Part shown: one piece after another, positions 46,944 to 58,472 of the stretch
Numbering within the stretch: position 1 is the stretch's first letter
Layout: each line of letters begins with the position of its first letter
Assembly: GCA_014529385.2 (NCBI GenBank)
Contig: CM043969.1
Coordinates: 72,190,676-72,254,675 of the forward strand
Length of the DNA stretch: 64,000 nucleotides
Direction of reading: 5' to 3'
Origin: Adiantum capillus-veneris
Taxonomy: Eukaryota; Streptophyta; Polypodiopsida; Polypodiales; Pteridaceae
Made by a program: the position numbers and the translations under genes
Notes under the pieces: generated by a model
What the model was told of the DNA's origin: nothing
Databases searched by the model: none
The model's input: the letters and a program-made list of their open reading frames with translations, nothing else

Positions 46944-49900
46944 TCATCGTATGGTCTCACGCATCTTGATAAGTGATTCGTATCTTGCATGGAGATTCAT
47001 CATTGTTGGACCGAAAATATCAGTGTTTATTGTGAAGAAGCCTGTGTAGAACGCTTCTTCAAAGGCCTGGAGGTGATAGGATGGTAGAAACATTATCCTT
47101 TGATGCAGCGCATGTATCACCTCCTTGGAAGGCTGACCAGACAGATCATAGGCACATCTGTAAGTATCTTGGAAGAAGAAGATATTGTCTATCACCTGGC
47201 CTGGTTTGAATGTCTCAAATACTGCTAGAAGGGTTTTGCAGATTTTCTTCATCATGATGTAAGTAAGGTCAGGTGAGCCAGTGAACAATTTGATGGTGCC
47301 CGTTAGGGTTTTCACCATGTATTGGACATTTATTCTCTCACCTGCCTTCACGCTCGGCAGCTTAGGGTAATTCAGCCAAGTGGGTTGGCTCCTTTGTAAG
47401 ATCTCCTGGGCTTTCCACGTCCTGATCCTTGGTAGAGGACAAAAGTTGAGGTTGTCTCTGATGTTTTTCGGTGCCTCTACCAAGTGGATTAGGTATTGTG
47501 GGTACTTTGTGAGCCAAGCCTTCCTCCATTTGGGCTGAGAGTCAACTATTAGCCTGACCCCTTCTGGTTGGGAGATATCTGCGTTGTAGAGCGGCACGGT
47601 CGGCTCTTCTCTAATCCTCTTATTGATGGTGGCTGCTTCATATTTCAGCAATGGATATGGGAGAGAGGGTTGAAGCCATTCGCACCTGAGGTTGCTGGCG
47701 TCAATCTTCTGAATGGTCATGGACTTGAAAACCCTCTACTCCCACTCCAAGGCTTCCTTTGTTGTCTCCCTGATTTCCACCTCTATTGCCTTCCGCAGCT
47801 TTTCTTCCTCCTCCTGTGTCAGATCTTGTGGCTCTCGAGAGGATCCTTCTAGGATTTCCTCTTGCATGGGTGTGTCCACAGGATCTGCCACATTTTCTAA
47901 ATCTATGCCTTCATTGGCTGTTGGCCCTGTGCCCTCTTCCTCTCCGGCTTGCTGTCCTCTCAGCTCCTCAATCTGCTTTAGGAGTTTCTATTTCAGCCTC
48001 TTCGCCCATATTTACGAGGACGTCATTCAATTCAGCATTTATCTTCTCCGCCTCCTCGAGCTTTCTTTTGATACCTTCTAATTCTGTTCTTCTCCATTCG
48101 TGTTTGCATGACAATAGACCCTTCTACCATCATCAATCTTTTCTTTTTCGCTAGAGTCAGCTCCTTCTGAAGTTCTTGCATCTGTTCTTCATAGAGTTGA
48201 CTTTCCGTAGTGATGTGAGTCGAGCTAGTAGCTCTGACTCTGGCAGGGGATGCCCGCAGCCTTTGGATGGTTTGATCTTTTACTTTGAGCTCGTCCTTGA
48301 GCTCAAGGACGTCATCCTGGCTGGCTTCTTGATCTATCTCTGCCCTTTCTTTGGCGTTTCGCATGGCTTCGACTTCTTTAGATTCCTCAGCCAGCTATAG
48401 GGTCAGGTTATCCCTTTCCCTCTCGACATCTATCAGTGATTTGCTGAGTTGCTGACATTCCTCTTCAACTCCTTGCATTCTTTGTGCTGCTGCCTGATTT
48501 TCTTCCTCCATCGCCTGGCATCTTTGCAATGCCCTTGCTAGGCTGGCCTGTCGCTCCGCTTCTCTCTCTTTCTGCCTTTGACTTTGTCCTTGTAGAGAGT
48601 CTACTTCCAGCTTTATCTTTACTTCAGTGGCCTTGAGAGCTGCCATCTCACTTTCTGAAGCCATGGACTGCGCTCTCAACCCGGTTAGCTTCGTCATCAC
48701 CACATCCCAATCGTTGGAGGGTGGGTGCAAATCCACTTTATCTATCACCATTTCTTTTAGTTCTACTAGCCTGATGCTTTGCATTTGTTCTTTAGGCCCT
48801 GTGCTTGCCAAGTCGAATGCGACTGTGTGGCAGCTTCTTCTTTTGTGTATCCTGCAGCTAACAGGTCCAGAAATGTGTTGTATTCTTTGTTTGGCTTTGT
48901 CTCCTCACTCTTGGGTTTAACCTCTTCCCTTTCCTGGCTTTGTTCTCTCTTGGGCTCCTCCTGGCCTTTGTGTTTTTCTTCCTCCTCTTTATCTTCTTGG
49001 AGGGCTGTGAGGAGGTGGTGAGGGCGGTGGGCTGGGTTTAGGGCTGGCCGGTAGAGATTTAGACTTTTTCTTTAAATCTCTGTCTGTCTTAGTTTTTCTT
49101 TCTCTCTCGTGGCTCTCTTGCTCATCTAGCAGTTTCTGCCGTATTTGCTCCACTTCCTCCTCTGTGAAAGGTACATGTGGGATATTTTTTGGTGCAGCAT
49201 CAAGAATCTCAAAATTTTTGATGTAATCTTCGAATCTGTCCCTTTGTACCCTTCGGGATGATCCTGACATTGCTTCTAGAGACGGCTTCCAGAGTTCACT
49301 CAAATCACCTTTAAGGGCTCTCTCTGCTCTGAAGCTCTCTATCAGCCGCTCTAATCTTGCCGCTTTTTGTGACTTTGTCTCTTTCACCGGCACTTGGGCA
49401 AACTCTTTCTTTCCTTTCTTTTGCTCTGGCTGCTCCTCTTGAACATGCACTAGCCGTCTTTTCAATCTTGTAGCAACCCTTGGTGCTCTTTGTGGCTCGT
49501 CTTCTTTGTCTTCTTTGAGCCTCAGTCAGTCATTCTGAGACGGGGGTTCAGGCCATCTTCCTTTTGCGTGTAATGCCCCATAAATCACCTTAGTGATTAG
49601 TTCTCCTGGCACAATATATGTTGGCTTCTTGTTACCCATCTTCACTAGGTTGTTATGTATATATGCTGCATAATTGATTATCTTTGGGGTGCCTTTCGTC
49701 ATTGCCCAAGTGAATGGCGTGGCAATTGCACCTGACGGCATTCTGTACTTTTGTGGCCTCTTCGTACACATGTGGAAGTATTGGTTGTACAACTGACTCA
49801 TGACTGCCACTCTTGGGTTGGAAATATCTTCAAAGGTGTCGTTTCCTTTGTTCTCATTGTACACCTTGACATCATCCCTTCTTTTAGTTACACTATCCCC

Positions 49901-50344
49901 CTTGTTGGAGAGGTCTAGTGCACCTACTACGACTTGCTCAGTGATGATTATTTCTGTTTCGGGCCTGCCTTGTAGATCGGTTACTCTGGCCATTCCGTCT
50001 TCTTTGATGGTCGTCACAAACTCCCTGACTCTCTTTATGTCAACCCCTGTCGGCACTGCTTCAAAATAGTTGTGGAGATCAATCTTCTCCAAGTACCCGG
50101 CCATCTTGCTTCTTACGAACTCATTGAGTTCTCGCGGCAGCATTGGTAGCTCGATCACATTGCCTTCAGTGTCTTTGAATACTCCTTGGTAGATCTTTAG
50201 GTCGTTGGACTCTAACAGATCTTCTTGGATCCATGTGCTGGTGGGCTTTAGTGTTCCTTCTGGTATGAAGAATGGCTCCACTTCTTCTAGGTAATCCTTA
50301 ATGGTCATTCTTTTCTTCTTTGCTGGTGACTTTGCGGCTGCCAT
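46944..50344 (-). CDS. ORF-B: large coiled-coil protein in the position of an env-like gene
   Basis: ATG at 50344 opens about 1,130 codons, with stops near 49526, 48989, 48395 and 48032 and frame changes near 49005, 48815 and 47990. Residues 1-272 form a globular part with VREFVTTIKEDG and LQGRPETE, remotely like the so-called putative plant transposon protein domain (inference). Next comes a Lys/Glu-rich part, then a Pro/Ser run (SPPPHSPP). A long heptad-rich coiled coil spans 48811-48032, followed by an acidic linker. A C-terminal domain (47720-46944) has SGQPSKEV and AFEEAFYTGFFT, also found at the 3' end of O. No signal peptide or membrane segment is seen, so it does not look like an envelope protein. 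It ends about 40 bases before the polypurine tract. Confidence 0.6.
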
Positions 50345-50509
50345 AGATCCTGTTACACTCAGTAGTCCGAAGTTAGCGTTTTTTCCATATTAGCTGAGAA
50401 ACTGAGTTATAACTATCCAAATGACTTGAAAATTGAAAATAAAACTTAAAAGGAACTTGTGAAGGTGTGTATGTGCTCACACTGCAAATCTGGCCAAAAT
50501 TTTCCATTT

Positions 50510-50533
50510 AGACATCCTACGCGTAAGATGTCT
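50510..50533. repeat. 24-nt palindrome, ORF-B leader copy 1
   Basis: Arm AGACATCCTACG is followed by its reverse complement with one mismatch (CGTAAGATGTCT). Confidence 0.9.
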
Positions 50534-50793
50534 TTTTCATCAGATTTGGTTGATACTTGACATGCTGGTAGTGCATGGCTTATGGAACATGGCTATGTGC
50601 TTGGATATGGATTTGGACATCAAAAAGTGGATTTTTTGGCTGATTCAGGCTTTAGGTCACAAATTGAGTAGAAAGTCCATAACATGTAGCAATTGATGTC
50701 CAAATGGGTTGAAAATTGGTATATGGGCTCATTGCACCATGGTATTGTCTCCCATGATGCCACTCTTTGCACAGAAGGTCCAAATTAAGTTGG

Positions 50794-50817
50794 AGACATC
50801 CTACGCGTAGGATGTCT
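50794..50817. repeat. 24-nt palindrome, ORF-B leader copy 2 (perfect)
   Basis: Arm AGACATCCTACG is followed by its exact reverse complement CGTAGGATGTCT. Confidence 0.92.
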
Positions 50818-51078
50818 ATTTCATCAAAATGACATGAGATTTGTTCTGTGGGTAGTCCTTGGCCTATGAAACAGGGCTATGCTCTTGGATTTGGATTTGG
50901 ACAAGGATTGATGCTTCTAAGAGCCTGTGTAGTGTTTTTGGGCTCAAAAAGTGTGTCTTGAAGGTGTTGGGGGTCAAAAATGATTAGAATGGCTTCAAAA
51001 TTGATATATGAGCTCTTGATGATGGGGTGATTGGATCTGGAATGGACAAACATCCTCTGTAGGCCAAAAATGTCAAAT

Positions 51079-51102
51079 AGACATCCTACGCATAGGATGT
51101 CT
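51079..51102. repeat. 24-nt palindrome, ORF-B leader copy 3
   Basis: AGACATCCTACG is followed by CATAGGATGTCT, with one central change. Confidence 0.9.
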
Positions 51103-51363
51103 ATTTCACCAATTTTTGCTTCTAACCGCACAGATTAGTTGGTGATGTGTTGGTGAATGTGTTGTGCAAGTTTCATGTGATTTGGACAAGATTTGGTAGG
51201 TCTATGGCCCATTATTGCCTCTATGCCCTAACTTTGCATTTTTTCATGCATATGAGGTCAATTTTGGTCCAAATGTGATGAGACTTGGTGGATAGCATGT
51301 AAAGGTCATTCAGAAAATGTGTATGATGAAAAATATTGGGATCTGTGCCCAGAAATTCCCTTG

Positions 51364-51387
51364 AGACATCCTACACATAGGATGTCT
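51364..51387. repeat. 24-nt palindrome, ORF-B leader copy 4
   Basis: AGACATCCTACA is followed by CATAGGATGTCT, with two central changes. Confidence 0.88.
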
Positions 51388-51500
51388 CCTGATGATTTTT
51401 TCATGGATTGTGCCCCTAGTACCTGCCCTTAGTCCCCCTAAGTCCCTTTTAAGCCTAATTTCAACAAAAAAGTCAAATGGATAGAAATTAACTCCCTGTG

Positions 51501-52986
51501 TGGACTTCAGAGCCTCTGAGCCGTTTTCTGGTTTTTGGAGTGATTTTTGGCGATGAAATTTCTTGATGTTGGTCTCCATAGCTTCCCGATCCCTTGGGGA
51601 TCCTTGTCGTGTGGTTTTTGTCGACTTTGGCTTCACCGGAGCTTCATTTGGCAATTTGTCGCTCTAGAAGCACCCGTGGTTGCGTTTACATGTCTTCGAT
51701 GAGTTTGTGGTGGTCTACCACCATAGGACTTGGTTGTTGATGGTCTCGGAAAGCCACTCGTGAAGTTTGGTGGCAAACGGGAATGCGGTTTGTCCGCGAG
51801 AGCAATTTGACGCTTTGTGTGTCTGATGCCGTTTCTGAAGTTTAGTGCCGCTTCGGGTCACTTTTTGGTCATGTGGATCACATAGACTTGTCGAGCATGT
51901 CGAGATGCTCCTACCCATGAAATTTGGTAGCATTTGGTCGCCTTTTCGGCGATTTCCCATTTGGTGGCCTCTTGCGGGATTCTAGGAATTAGGGTTTTTT
52001 CCGATGGTTTTCTACTGCCTTTGGACATCCAGGACTGGTCTCCTATGCTAGGGTAAGCTGCCGATGAAGTCTCGTTGCTTTTGGGTTAGCCATTAGGTCG
52101 CCGTCTCTACTTGTAAGTCTCTACCGCCCGTTTTGTGTGTGATCCCTACACTAGTTTTCGCGACATAATGACAAACATGCGCGAAAATCTCAAGGTGGTG
52201 AGCCTACCTCTCATGTCTGAAGCTCGTCGGATAGTCGTGTGCGTTGTAGAAGCTGCTGGAAGGTCCGTCCGCTCTAGGTGGCAGAAGCTCTCTCCACAAG
52301 GTCAATAGTGAAAATGAGCTAAAAATGAGGTGAAAATTTCTTATAATGGAGGTCCCCGAACCACTTTTCATGAAATTTGACATGTGCTCCTATCTTCTTG
52401 CGAGATGCGGTTTAGGCTCAAAAATTTCTTGATTTGGACTCCATTTGACCTGTTTACCAGAAATTTGGCATTTCGGTCAAAACCTGGCCAAAACACGCTT
52501 TCCACTCCAGTCTCATAATTGCACCCCCACTGTACCATAGGTTGTCCTATAGTCACTGATCATCCCCCTATTATTTTTTTTTTCATTACGACCGTTTTTC
52601 ACCTGCTTTTTGTATTTTTGAAGTTTTTCTGCCAAAAATTAGCAAAATTAAAAGGAAAATAGCAAATCAAACCCAAAAAATCCCCAAAAATCATAATGAA
52701 TTACAAACATCTCCGCAAAACATTATATACACTCAAATGTAATTTTTATGGCCGGATTTCTCCGTTTTACCAATATTTTGCCCGAAAAATGGCTATTTCT
52801 ACTTATATACACACACCTAGGGGGTTGATTTGGCGTTTGGCCCCATATACCTATAGATACATGTTGTATAATGGCATATGTTCTTGGGTTAGTTTAGAAA
52901 ATTTTGCAATCAAACAACAACCCTTAAAATAGTCGAAAATCATGCCCTTTTTTGCTCTTTCTGCTTTGGTTTCGCATTTGAGAATG
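51501..52986. other. Non-coding region between ORF-B leader and element A 3' end
   Basis: No gene, no PBS of either type and no sequence matching the 45860-46892 LTR was found. It is GC-richer at 51540-52300, then AT-rich near 52570-52760, like the compositional steps of the N leader. It may be a long leader, or include a diverged LTR of element A. Confidence 0.4.
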
Positions 52987-53001
52987 CCTCCTCCCCCTCC
53001 T
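52987..53001 (-). promoter_or_regulatory. Polypurine-like tract downstream of the A WxPK tail
   Basis: The minus strand reads AGGAGGGGGAGGAGG. It could be the true 3' polypurine tract of a separate element A or an internal tract. The next bases (CATTCTC) do not start with TG, so an LTR boundary is not confirmed. Confidence 0.5.
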
Positions 53002-53239
53002 AGCCGGAGTCCTCCCGGACGACAAGGTATCGCCTCAGAGTATGTGCCGTGCATAGGTTGAAAAAGTTGTGCTAATGCTTGGCCGATTAATGTGGCCCTA
53101 ATTGATGCATACTTGGTCAATGCATGGAAAAAATTAATGTTGTGCAAGAGAAGGGAATAAGCAAAATGCTTACTGGCATTCGCCGTCGAGGTTTCCTATT
53201 TTCTTTGCAAGTAACAGTTGTAACTCTATTGCTCTCTGT

Positions 53240-53940
53240 TTAATTGTCTTTTTTGCACAGTCGCTTTTCCGCTTCTATTGAGATAGCCGTAGTTGTTTTT
53301 ATGGTTAGGATTGGCTTGGCCGGAATGGCCGTGGACCGTATTTCCTTTTCTTTCCATTGGTAACTTGTTTTTGCCAGTTTTTGTAGATGTTTTGGTACTT
53401 CCTTGGTTGCTACTAGTTTGTTACGGATTGGCATCCACATAAGTCGGCTGTTCTTTTTCAAATGCAGTTGTCTGTTTTCTGTTGTTGCTTGTACTGAAGG
53501 GAGTTCCTTTTGCTTTTGTTTTGGTATCCAAATGCGAGTAACATTTGGGTTATTGCTGAGTATTTTCTTTGGGATCCATATTTGTTTTATGCCCTTGGGG
53601 TTTGGTTGAATTATCTGCTTCGGTTGAATTCTTTCTTTGCATTGTTGTTTGTCTGCCATGTCATTTCTATCCTACCGCATCCATACTTGTTTCCCTTGTT
53701 TTGGTAACCTAGATCTTTGCACTGTGGCCGGTGACTTCATATGTATGTAGTTAGCATGGTTGGCTTTTACATGTCGGTTGGTCTTGGGTATCATGTTGTT
53801 CTTTGGTGGCATTCTTGTTTTTGGCTCTTTTTCCAGTGAATGCATTGCTTGCAGCTTATTATTTCGGTATTGCGGAGAAAAGGCTATCACCTGTTGTTCT
53901 TGTGCATGCTGAATTTTGACTGCATTTGCATTCCAATCTA
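53240..53940 (-). pseudogene. Element A 3' tail with reiterated WxPK motifs
   Basis: It continues the second protease-like domain. The minus frame (53983-53672, one stop, then 53659-53240) is strongly basic and Gln/Lys/Asn-rich. It contains KQVWM, KQIWIPKK, TRIWIPKQK and RLMWMPIRNK at spacings of about 15-40 residues. The same motif type occurs in O and N. No catalytic motif is visible. Basic charge suggests nucleic-acid binding (inference). The natural C-terminus is near 53240. Confidence 0.6.
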
Positions 53941-54300
53941 TCTGCACATTGTACTCTTTTTGCCAAGGTTGTCCCAACATCATTGGGTGTTATGTGCTTT
54001 CATCCTCCACCACATAGAATTTATGTGAGTAAATATATTGATGTATTTGTACATGCAATATAGTCCATCCCAATGTTTTCAACGGGTGTGATGTACTACT
54101 TTCCAGCACTTGAGGAGTAGGATGAAGTTGGCCTGCAAATTTGAGCTATTGGTATAATCCGTAAGAGATCAAATTTGCTTGAGCTCCAGAATCAAGCAAT
54201 GTCATCGATTCAACTTGATTGCTACCCACTTTGACTGCAATTATTGGCCCCACTGTGTCTTCATCCAACTTCATCAGTCGAATGGCATTGATTCGCATTG
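53941..54300 (-). pseudogene. Element A second retropepsin-like domain, after integrase
   Basis: The minus frame reads VESMTLLDSGAQANLISYG (about 54150-54215), then LGWTILHVQIH, HKFYVVEDEST, a stop, and HPMMLGQPW (about 53955-53985). DSGA with a hydrophobic run and the later M-L-G-x-P-W strand are the two hallmarks of retroviral-type aspartic proteases. Two stops interrupt it. The normal protease is present upstream of RT at about 58900. In the same frame the sequence joins the integrase C-terminus through QERIAKRRLL, a stop and QQQQS, suggesting an ancestral fusion. Confidence 0.7.
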
Positions 54301-54322
54301 GTGCGTTGCTTTGTTGTTGTTG

Positions 54323-56290
54323 TCACAGAAGTCTTCTTTTTGCAATGCGTTCTTGTGCTTCCTCTTGAGCTTCTTCTCGTACTCTCTGTTTTTTCTTCAT
54401 TCGTTGTTCTCCTTGATGAATTTGTTGGAGCATATCCTGTGTGAGTGGTAGATGATATTTCTTCAGTCGACATCCACTAATCCAGGTCGGCATTTCTTCA
54501 CCTGCTAATGGAGCAAGCTTGACAGCTCCGCTTTGTGATAGATCACTAATCACAAAGGGTCCCATCCCTCGCTTTTTAAGTTTCTTGGCATGTTGCTTCA
54601 AAGTATAAACAAGTACATAATCACCTGTTTTGAACTCTTTAGTGCGCACATGTTTGTCAAAAAACTCTTTTTGCCTTCTCTTTTTAGCATAGATTGAAGC
54701 TACAGCTCTCAAGCGGAGTTCATCTAGCTTTTCAAGATCATCTATTCTTGAAGAGAGTTCATGCCCTGTCCATTCTAAGCATTTTGCTACTCGTAGAGTT
54801 GGAATTAAAACTCTATGGGTAGTATAGCATTTAGGCCAAACACCATGTTGTATGGTGTTGTCCCTATCGATGTTTTGTAAGCTACCCTGTATGCCCATAG
54901 TGTTGAGTGTAGCTGCTGATCCCAATTTGTTCGTGACTCTGACATTATTTTAGTGAGAACCGTGCATAGTGTTTTATTTGTGGCCTCAGCTTGTCCATTT
55001 GCCTGTGGAGAGTATCGAGCAGATTTCCTATGTATGACCATGAATTCCTCTAGCAGATATTCAATGACTTCATTGAGAAAATGTGTCCCACGGTCACTGA
55101 CAATTTCTATTGGTAACCCGTATCGTACAAAAACATTCTCATACAAAAATTGTGCAGTGGTCCGTGCATCTGCTTTTTGCGTTGCCTTGGCTTCCACCCA
55201 TTTTGTGAGATAGTCCGTAGCCACAATGATGTATTGGGTATGGGTGCAATATGCAGGGGGTGAGATAGGTCCCACAAAATCAATGCCCCATTTTGCAAAT
55301 GCTCTTGCTCCCATCATAGGCCGAAGTGGCATCTCATCTCTCTTTATCGGCACCTTGGTGCGCTGACATGTGTCACAACGCTTTACAAACTCTTCAGCAT
55401 CCATATGCAATGTAGGCCACCAAATTCTTGCGGTTAAGACAATTTTTGCCGTTTTATCGCCCGAAAAATGGCCTCCACTTATTCCGCTATGTGCATATTC
55501 TAGAATCAGCAGGTATTCGCTTTCACTTGCACATATTCTAAGTTGATTGTCCTTTCCTCGCTTATAGAGTTGGTTCCCTATTAACTGAAAGTCGCGAGCT
55601 TCCAGCTCTATAGCCTTTTTCCGTGCTCTTGTGATGTTCTCAGGAAACGTCCTGGTGGTTAAGAAATCAATGATATATTGACTCCATGCAGGTGCAATGT
55701 TTACCTGAAACAATGTCGCGTGATCCACTGGTCGTTTGCCACTACATATAGTACAATTGGTAACATAAGATTGTGTGTTCGCATACATAGTTGGCCAATA
55801 AACCCCTAACTCTTTCAATCTCTGGTCTGTTTTCACTGTTGAACAATGAAATGCACAATCCTGGACATGTGCTTCTTCAAGGTAGCACTCGAATTCTTTC
55901 GGATTTATACATAATTGTAGGATTTGGTCCGAGCCTAAATGATACAGCCGTCCCGCTATCAACTGGAAGTTTTTTGTTTGTTGAATTGTTTGTTGTGTGG
56001 ATCTGTACTCCGTATTATCAAACCTTCTTTCAAAGGAAAGAATGCTAACAATTTCCTGTGACCATTTGGGTACCATTTCAACATTGAAAAGATAAGCATC
56101 TGGCATGTCATCATCTACTCCTTTAGGAGCTTCCCCGTTGTGTATCCTTGAAAGATGATCCGCTCGTAGATAAGTTTTACCCTTTTTTACCACCACTGTG
56201 AAATCAAACTCTAACAATATAATAAACCAGCGTACAATTCTCCCTGTATTACATGGTTTATTTACCAGATACAAAAGAGCTTGATGATCT
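54323..56290 (-). pseudogene. Element A integrase
   Basis: The frame 56274-54805 (no ATG needed; it continues from RNase H by a frameshift near 56280) holds a zinc-binding part ending CDTCQRTKVPIKRDEMP and the core with D (WGIDFVGPIS, about 55280), D (VSDRGTHFLNE, about 55090) and E (QANGQAEATNKT, about 54990). After a frameshift near 54805 comes the C-terminal domain: RAVASIYAKKRRQKEFFD, FKTGDYVLVY, GPFVISDL and WISGCRLKKYH. The DDE triad is intact. There is no chromodomain. The role is cDNA insertion. Only two frameshifts interrupt an otherwise complete enzyme. Confidence 0.85.
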
Positions 56291-57647
56291 GTAAGAACAC
56301 AAATTTGTTTGCGAGCAGATAATGCCGAAATTTCTTTACAACATAAATCATTCCTAACCCTTCTCGTTCAGTGGTTGTGTAGTTCTTTTCAGCATTGTTT
56401 AACTGTCGGCTCGCATAACACACTGGAAAATCCATTGTTCCATCTCCAGGTTGAGCCAAAATACTCCTGATTGCATATGCAGAAGCATCAATGTGAACAT
56501 GCAATATCTTTTCCCAATTCGGTGCTTTAAGTACGGGTGCTGATATAAGGTTTTCCTTCAGCTTTTAGAATGAAGTTTCACACTCCTCGGTCCAATCGAA
56601 ATTGACTACTAGCAAACGATACAGAGGTTGTGCGATAACCACATACATGTATATGAATCTTCGATAATATCCGCAGTGTCCCATGAAGGATTGCACGTGT
56701 TTCGCATTAGAAGGCCTGGGTAGGTCTACAATGACTTTGACTTTGTCTAGGTCAGTGGTTATGCCATTTCTTGAGACAATGTGTCCTAAGATACGGCCTT
56801 GCTTAACCATAAACATGCACTTTTCCGGGTTAAGACAGATTCGATATGTCCTGCATTTTTCAAAGACGTTTTGCAAATGGTCAATATATTCCTCTCGTAG
56901 AAGAGAGTGTACACAAAGATCATCCATGTATATTTCTAAGAATATTCTCAGGTATTCTTTGAACGCGTGCGTCATTAACCTTTGGAAGGTAGCTGGGGCA
57001 TTAGTTAAGCCAAATGGCATAACTCGATACGCATAAATTCCCCATTCTGTGGCAAACGCTGTTTTGTGTTGATCCTCCCTTGCTATTGCCAATTGGTTAT
57101 ATCCTGAAAACCCATCTAGAAACGAATACGCCCGTTTCCCGGCCACCCGCTCAAGTACATGTTCTATGATTGGTAAGGGATAATTATCCCTTATGGTGGC
57201 TGCATTTACCTTTTTGAGGTTTACACACACTCGCAGTTTTCCTTTTTTTTTGGGAACTACCACAATGGGTGACACCCAATCTGTATATTCAATCTCATAG
57301 ATGAATTCATCTTCCATCAGCTTATCAATTTCTTCTTTGATTCGTTTAGCAAATGTGTCATTATATGTATAAGGACGTTGTTTGCTAGGTTTTGCATCCG
57401 ATTTCAAAGGAAATATATGTTGGCATATCGATGGATCAACTCCCTTGAGGTCTTTATAGGACCATGCAAACACATCTTTATACTTCTTGAGAAGTTGTGC
57501 TAGCCTTTCTTCTTCTTCAAGCTCTAAATCATTTGCTATATAGACCGGTTGAGGCTTTTCACTTGGTTCTGCAAGGTCTATCCTTTTTGCATTTTCTGGC
57601 CCATCATAAGATTCTTGGTTGGTTCTTTCCCTGACTGGTGGTGTCAT
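56262..57647 (-). CDS. Element A reverse transcriptase and RNase H
   Basis: The 360-residue frame 57647-56565 contains all RT blocks: [63 protein letters not shown] (catalytic YMDD at about 56925), GRILGHIVSRNGI and SFMGHCGYYRRFI. RNase H follows in the same frame after one stop (HVHIDASAYAI, CYASRQLNNAEKNYTTTERE). It copies element RNA into cDNA and degrades the RNA strand. RT is the best-preserved enzyme of the window. A possible processing region precedes it. Confidence 0.88.
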
Positions 57648-57938
57648 GATGATTTTTCTGTCCTAGATGGTAAATTTCCGATAGTGCGATGGTACATTCA
57701 TGTTTCCTTTTTCTGACTCCCCTTTACCATCACTATCTTCTTCAGTAGTCCATATCTCACATAAAGACCGTTTCAGTTCTTGGTATTTCTGTTTACGCTC
57801 CAGTTTGGTCCACTCTTGGTCTTTTGTTGTTTCTTTTTTTTATTTTTGTGATTTTTATGATTTTGTTTCTGTTTTAGCTTTTCGTTCCTGTTTTATTTCC
57901 TCTCGCGTTCTTTCCCTTCGATCTTTTGAGAATCTTCC

Positions 57939-58472
57939 TCATATTTGATCTTTTACACAATCCTCTACTTTTACAAGCATCAAATAGTGAGTTTTACCTT
58001 TTGTCATGAGCATCAGGTTCTTTCTCACTTTGTTTCCTGCTCGTTTCCTCCTATAGAATTCCTGGCGTCTAGGGTGCTGATTAGCAAAATCATAAAACTT
58101 GATATTCTCGTTTTCCTTTCCACGCTCACTTGAGGTGTCTGAACACTCATTATCTGCATCATCATTTACTTCCAGATGTGCAGAGGAGTTATAAAACTCT
58201 TCTTGTTCTAGTGGTTCTATCATCCCATCTTCTCCGGGTATAATGCTTACCATGTAGTAGGGTAGCACATCATAGCCATCCTTATCGCAAAATTTTGTTG
58301 TTGGACTATCTGTAATGGTACAGACATCCAATGTTGCTAGTATGTGTTCCCATTCTAGAGGTTCCAAGGCATCTTCAGGGAAAGGTTTCGGAATATACTC
58401 CTTGTCCTCAATTGCTCTTTCTAAGACACATTCCTCTCTTCTTAAGCTTCCACAATGTGAAGCTCCGCACAT
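57939..58472 (-). CDS. Element A protease-RT linker
   Basis: A 177-residue acidic then basic segment continues in frame from the protease and before RT. It contains DKDGYDVLPYYMVS, a possible further YxDxxGxxY-like unit. No catalytic motif. Between 57938 and 57648 the frame is Lys/Glu-rich with one stop. Confidence 0.55.
   Translation of the reverse strand: MCGASHCGSLRREECVLERAIEDKEYIPKPFPEDALEPLEWEHILATLDVCTITDSPTTKFCDKDGYDVLPYYMVSIIPGEDGMIEPLEQEEFYNSSAHLEVNDDADNECSDTSSERGKENENIKFYDFANQHPRRQEFYRRKRAGNKVRKNLMLMTKGKTHYLMLVKVEDCVKDQI

Larger units (their letters stand above)
50345..51500 (-). promoter_or_regulatory. Leader-like region before ORF-B with four palindromes
   Basis: No gene. Four diverged tandem units of about 285 bases each carry a 24-nt palindrome starting at 50510, 50794, 51079 and 51364. 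Flanks share only scattered words (TTTTTCATCA, TTGGATTTGGAC), while the palindromes are almost unchanged. Confidence 0.75.

Noticed and set aside
46944-50344. ORF-B as an envelope protein
   Set aside because: No signal peptide, membrane segment or Cys-rich ectodomain is visible; only its position resembles env-like genes.
50510-50533. Palindromes as rho-independent terminators or simple hairpins
   Set aside because: A perfect palindrome without a spacer forms a hairpin poorly, there is no T-run context, and the DNA is eukaryotic.
50510-51387. CRISPR-like array (short palindromic repeats at regular spacing)
   Set aside because: The spacers are about 260 bases and are diverged repeats of each other, the repeats lie in a plant retrotransposon leader, and there are no cas genes.
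54953-55213. Plus-strand frames overlapping integrase and RT
   Set aside because: They are antisense shadows of well-supported minus-strand domains.
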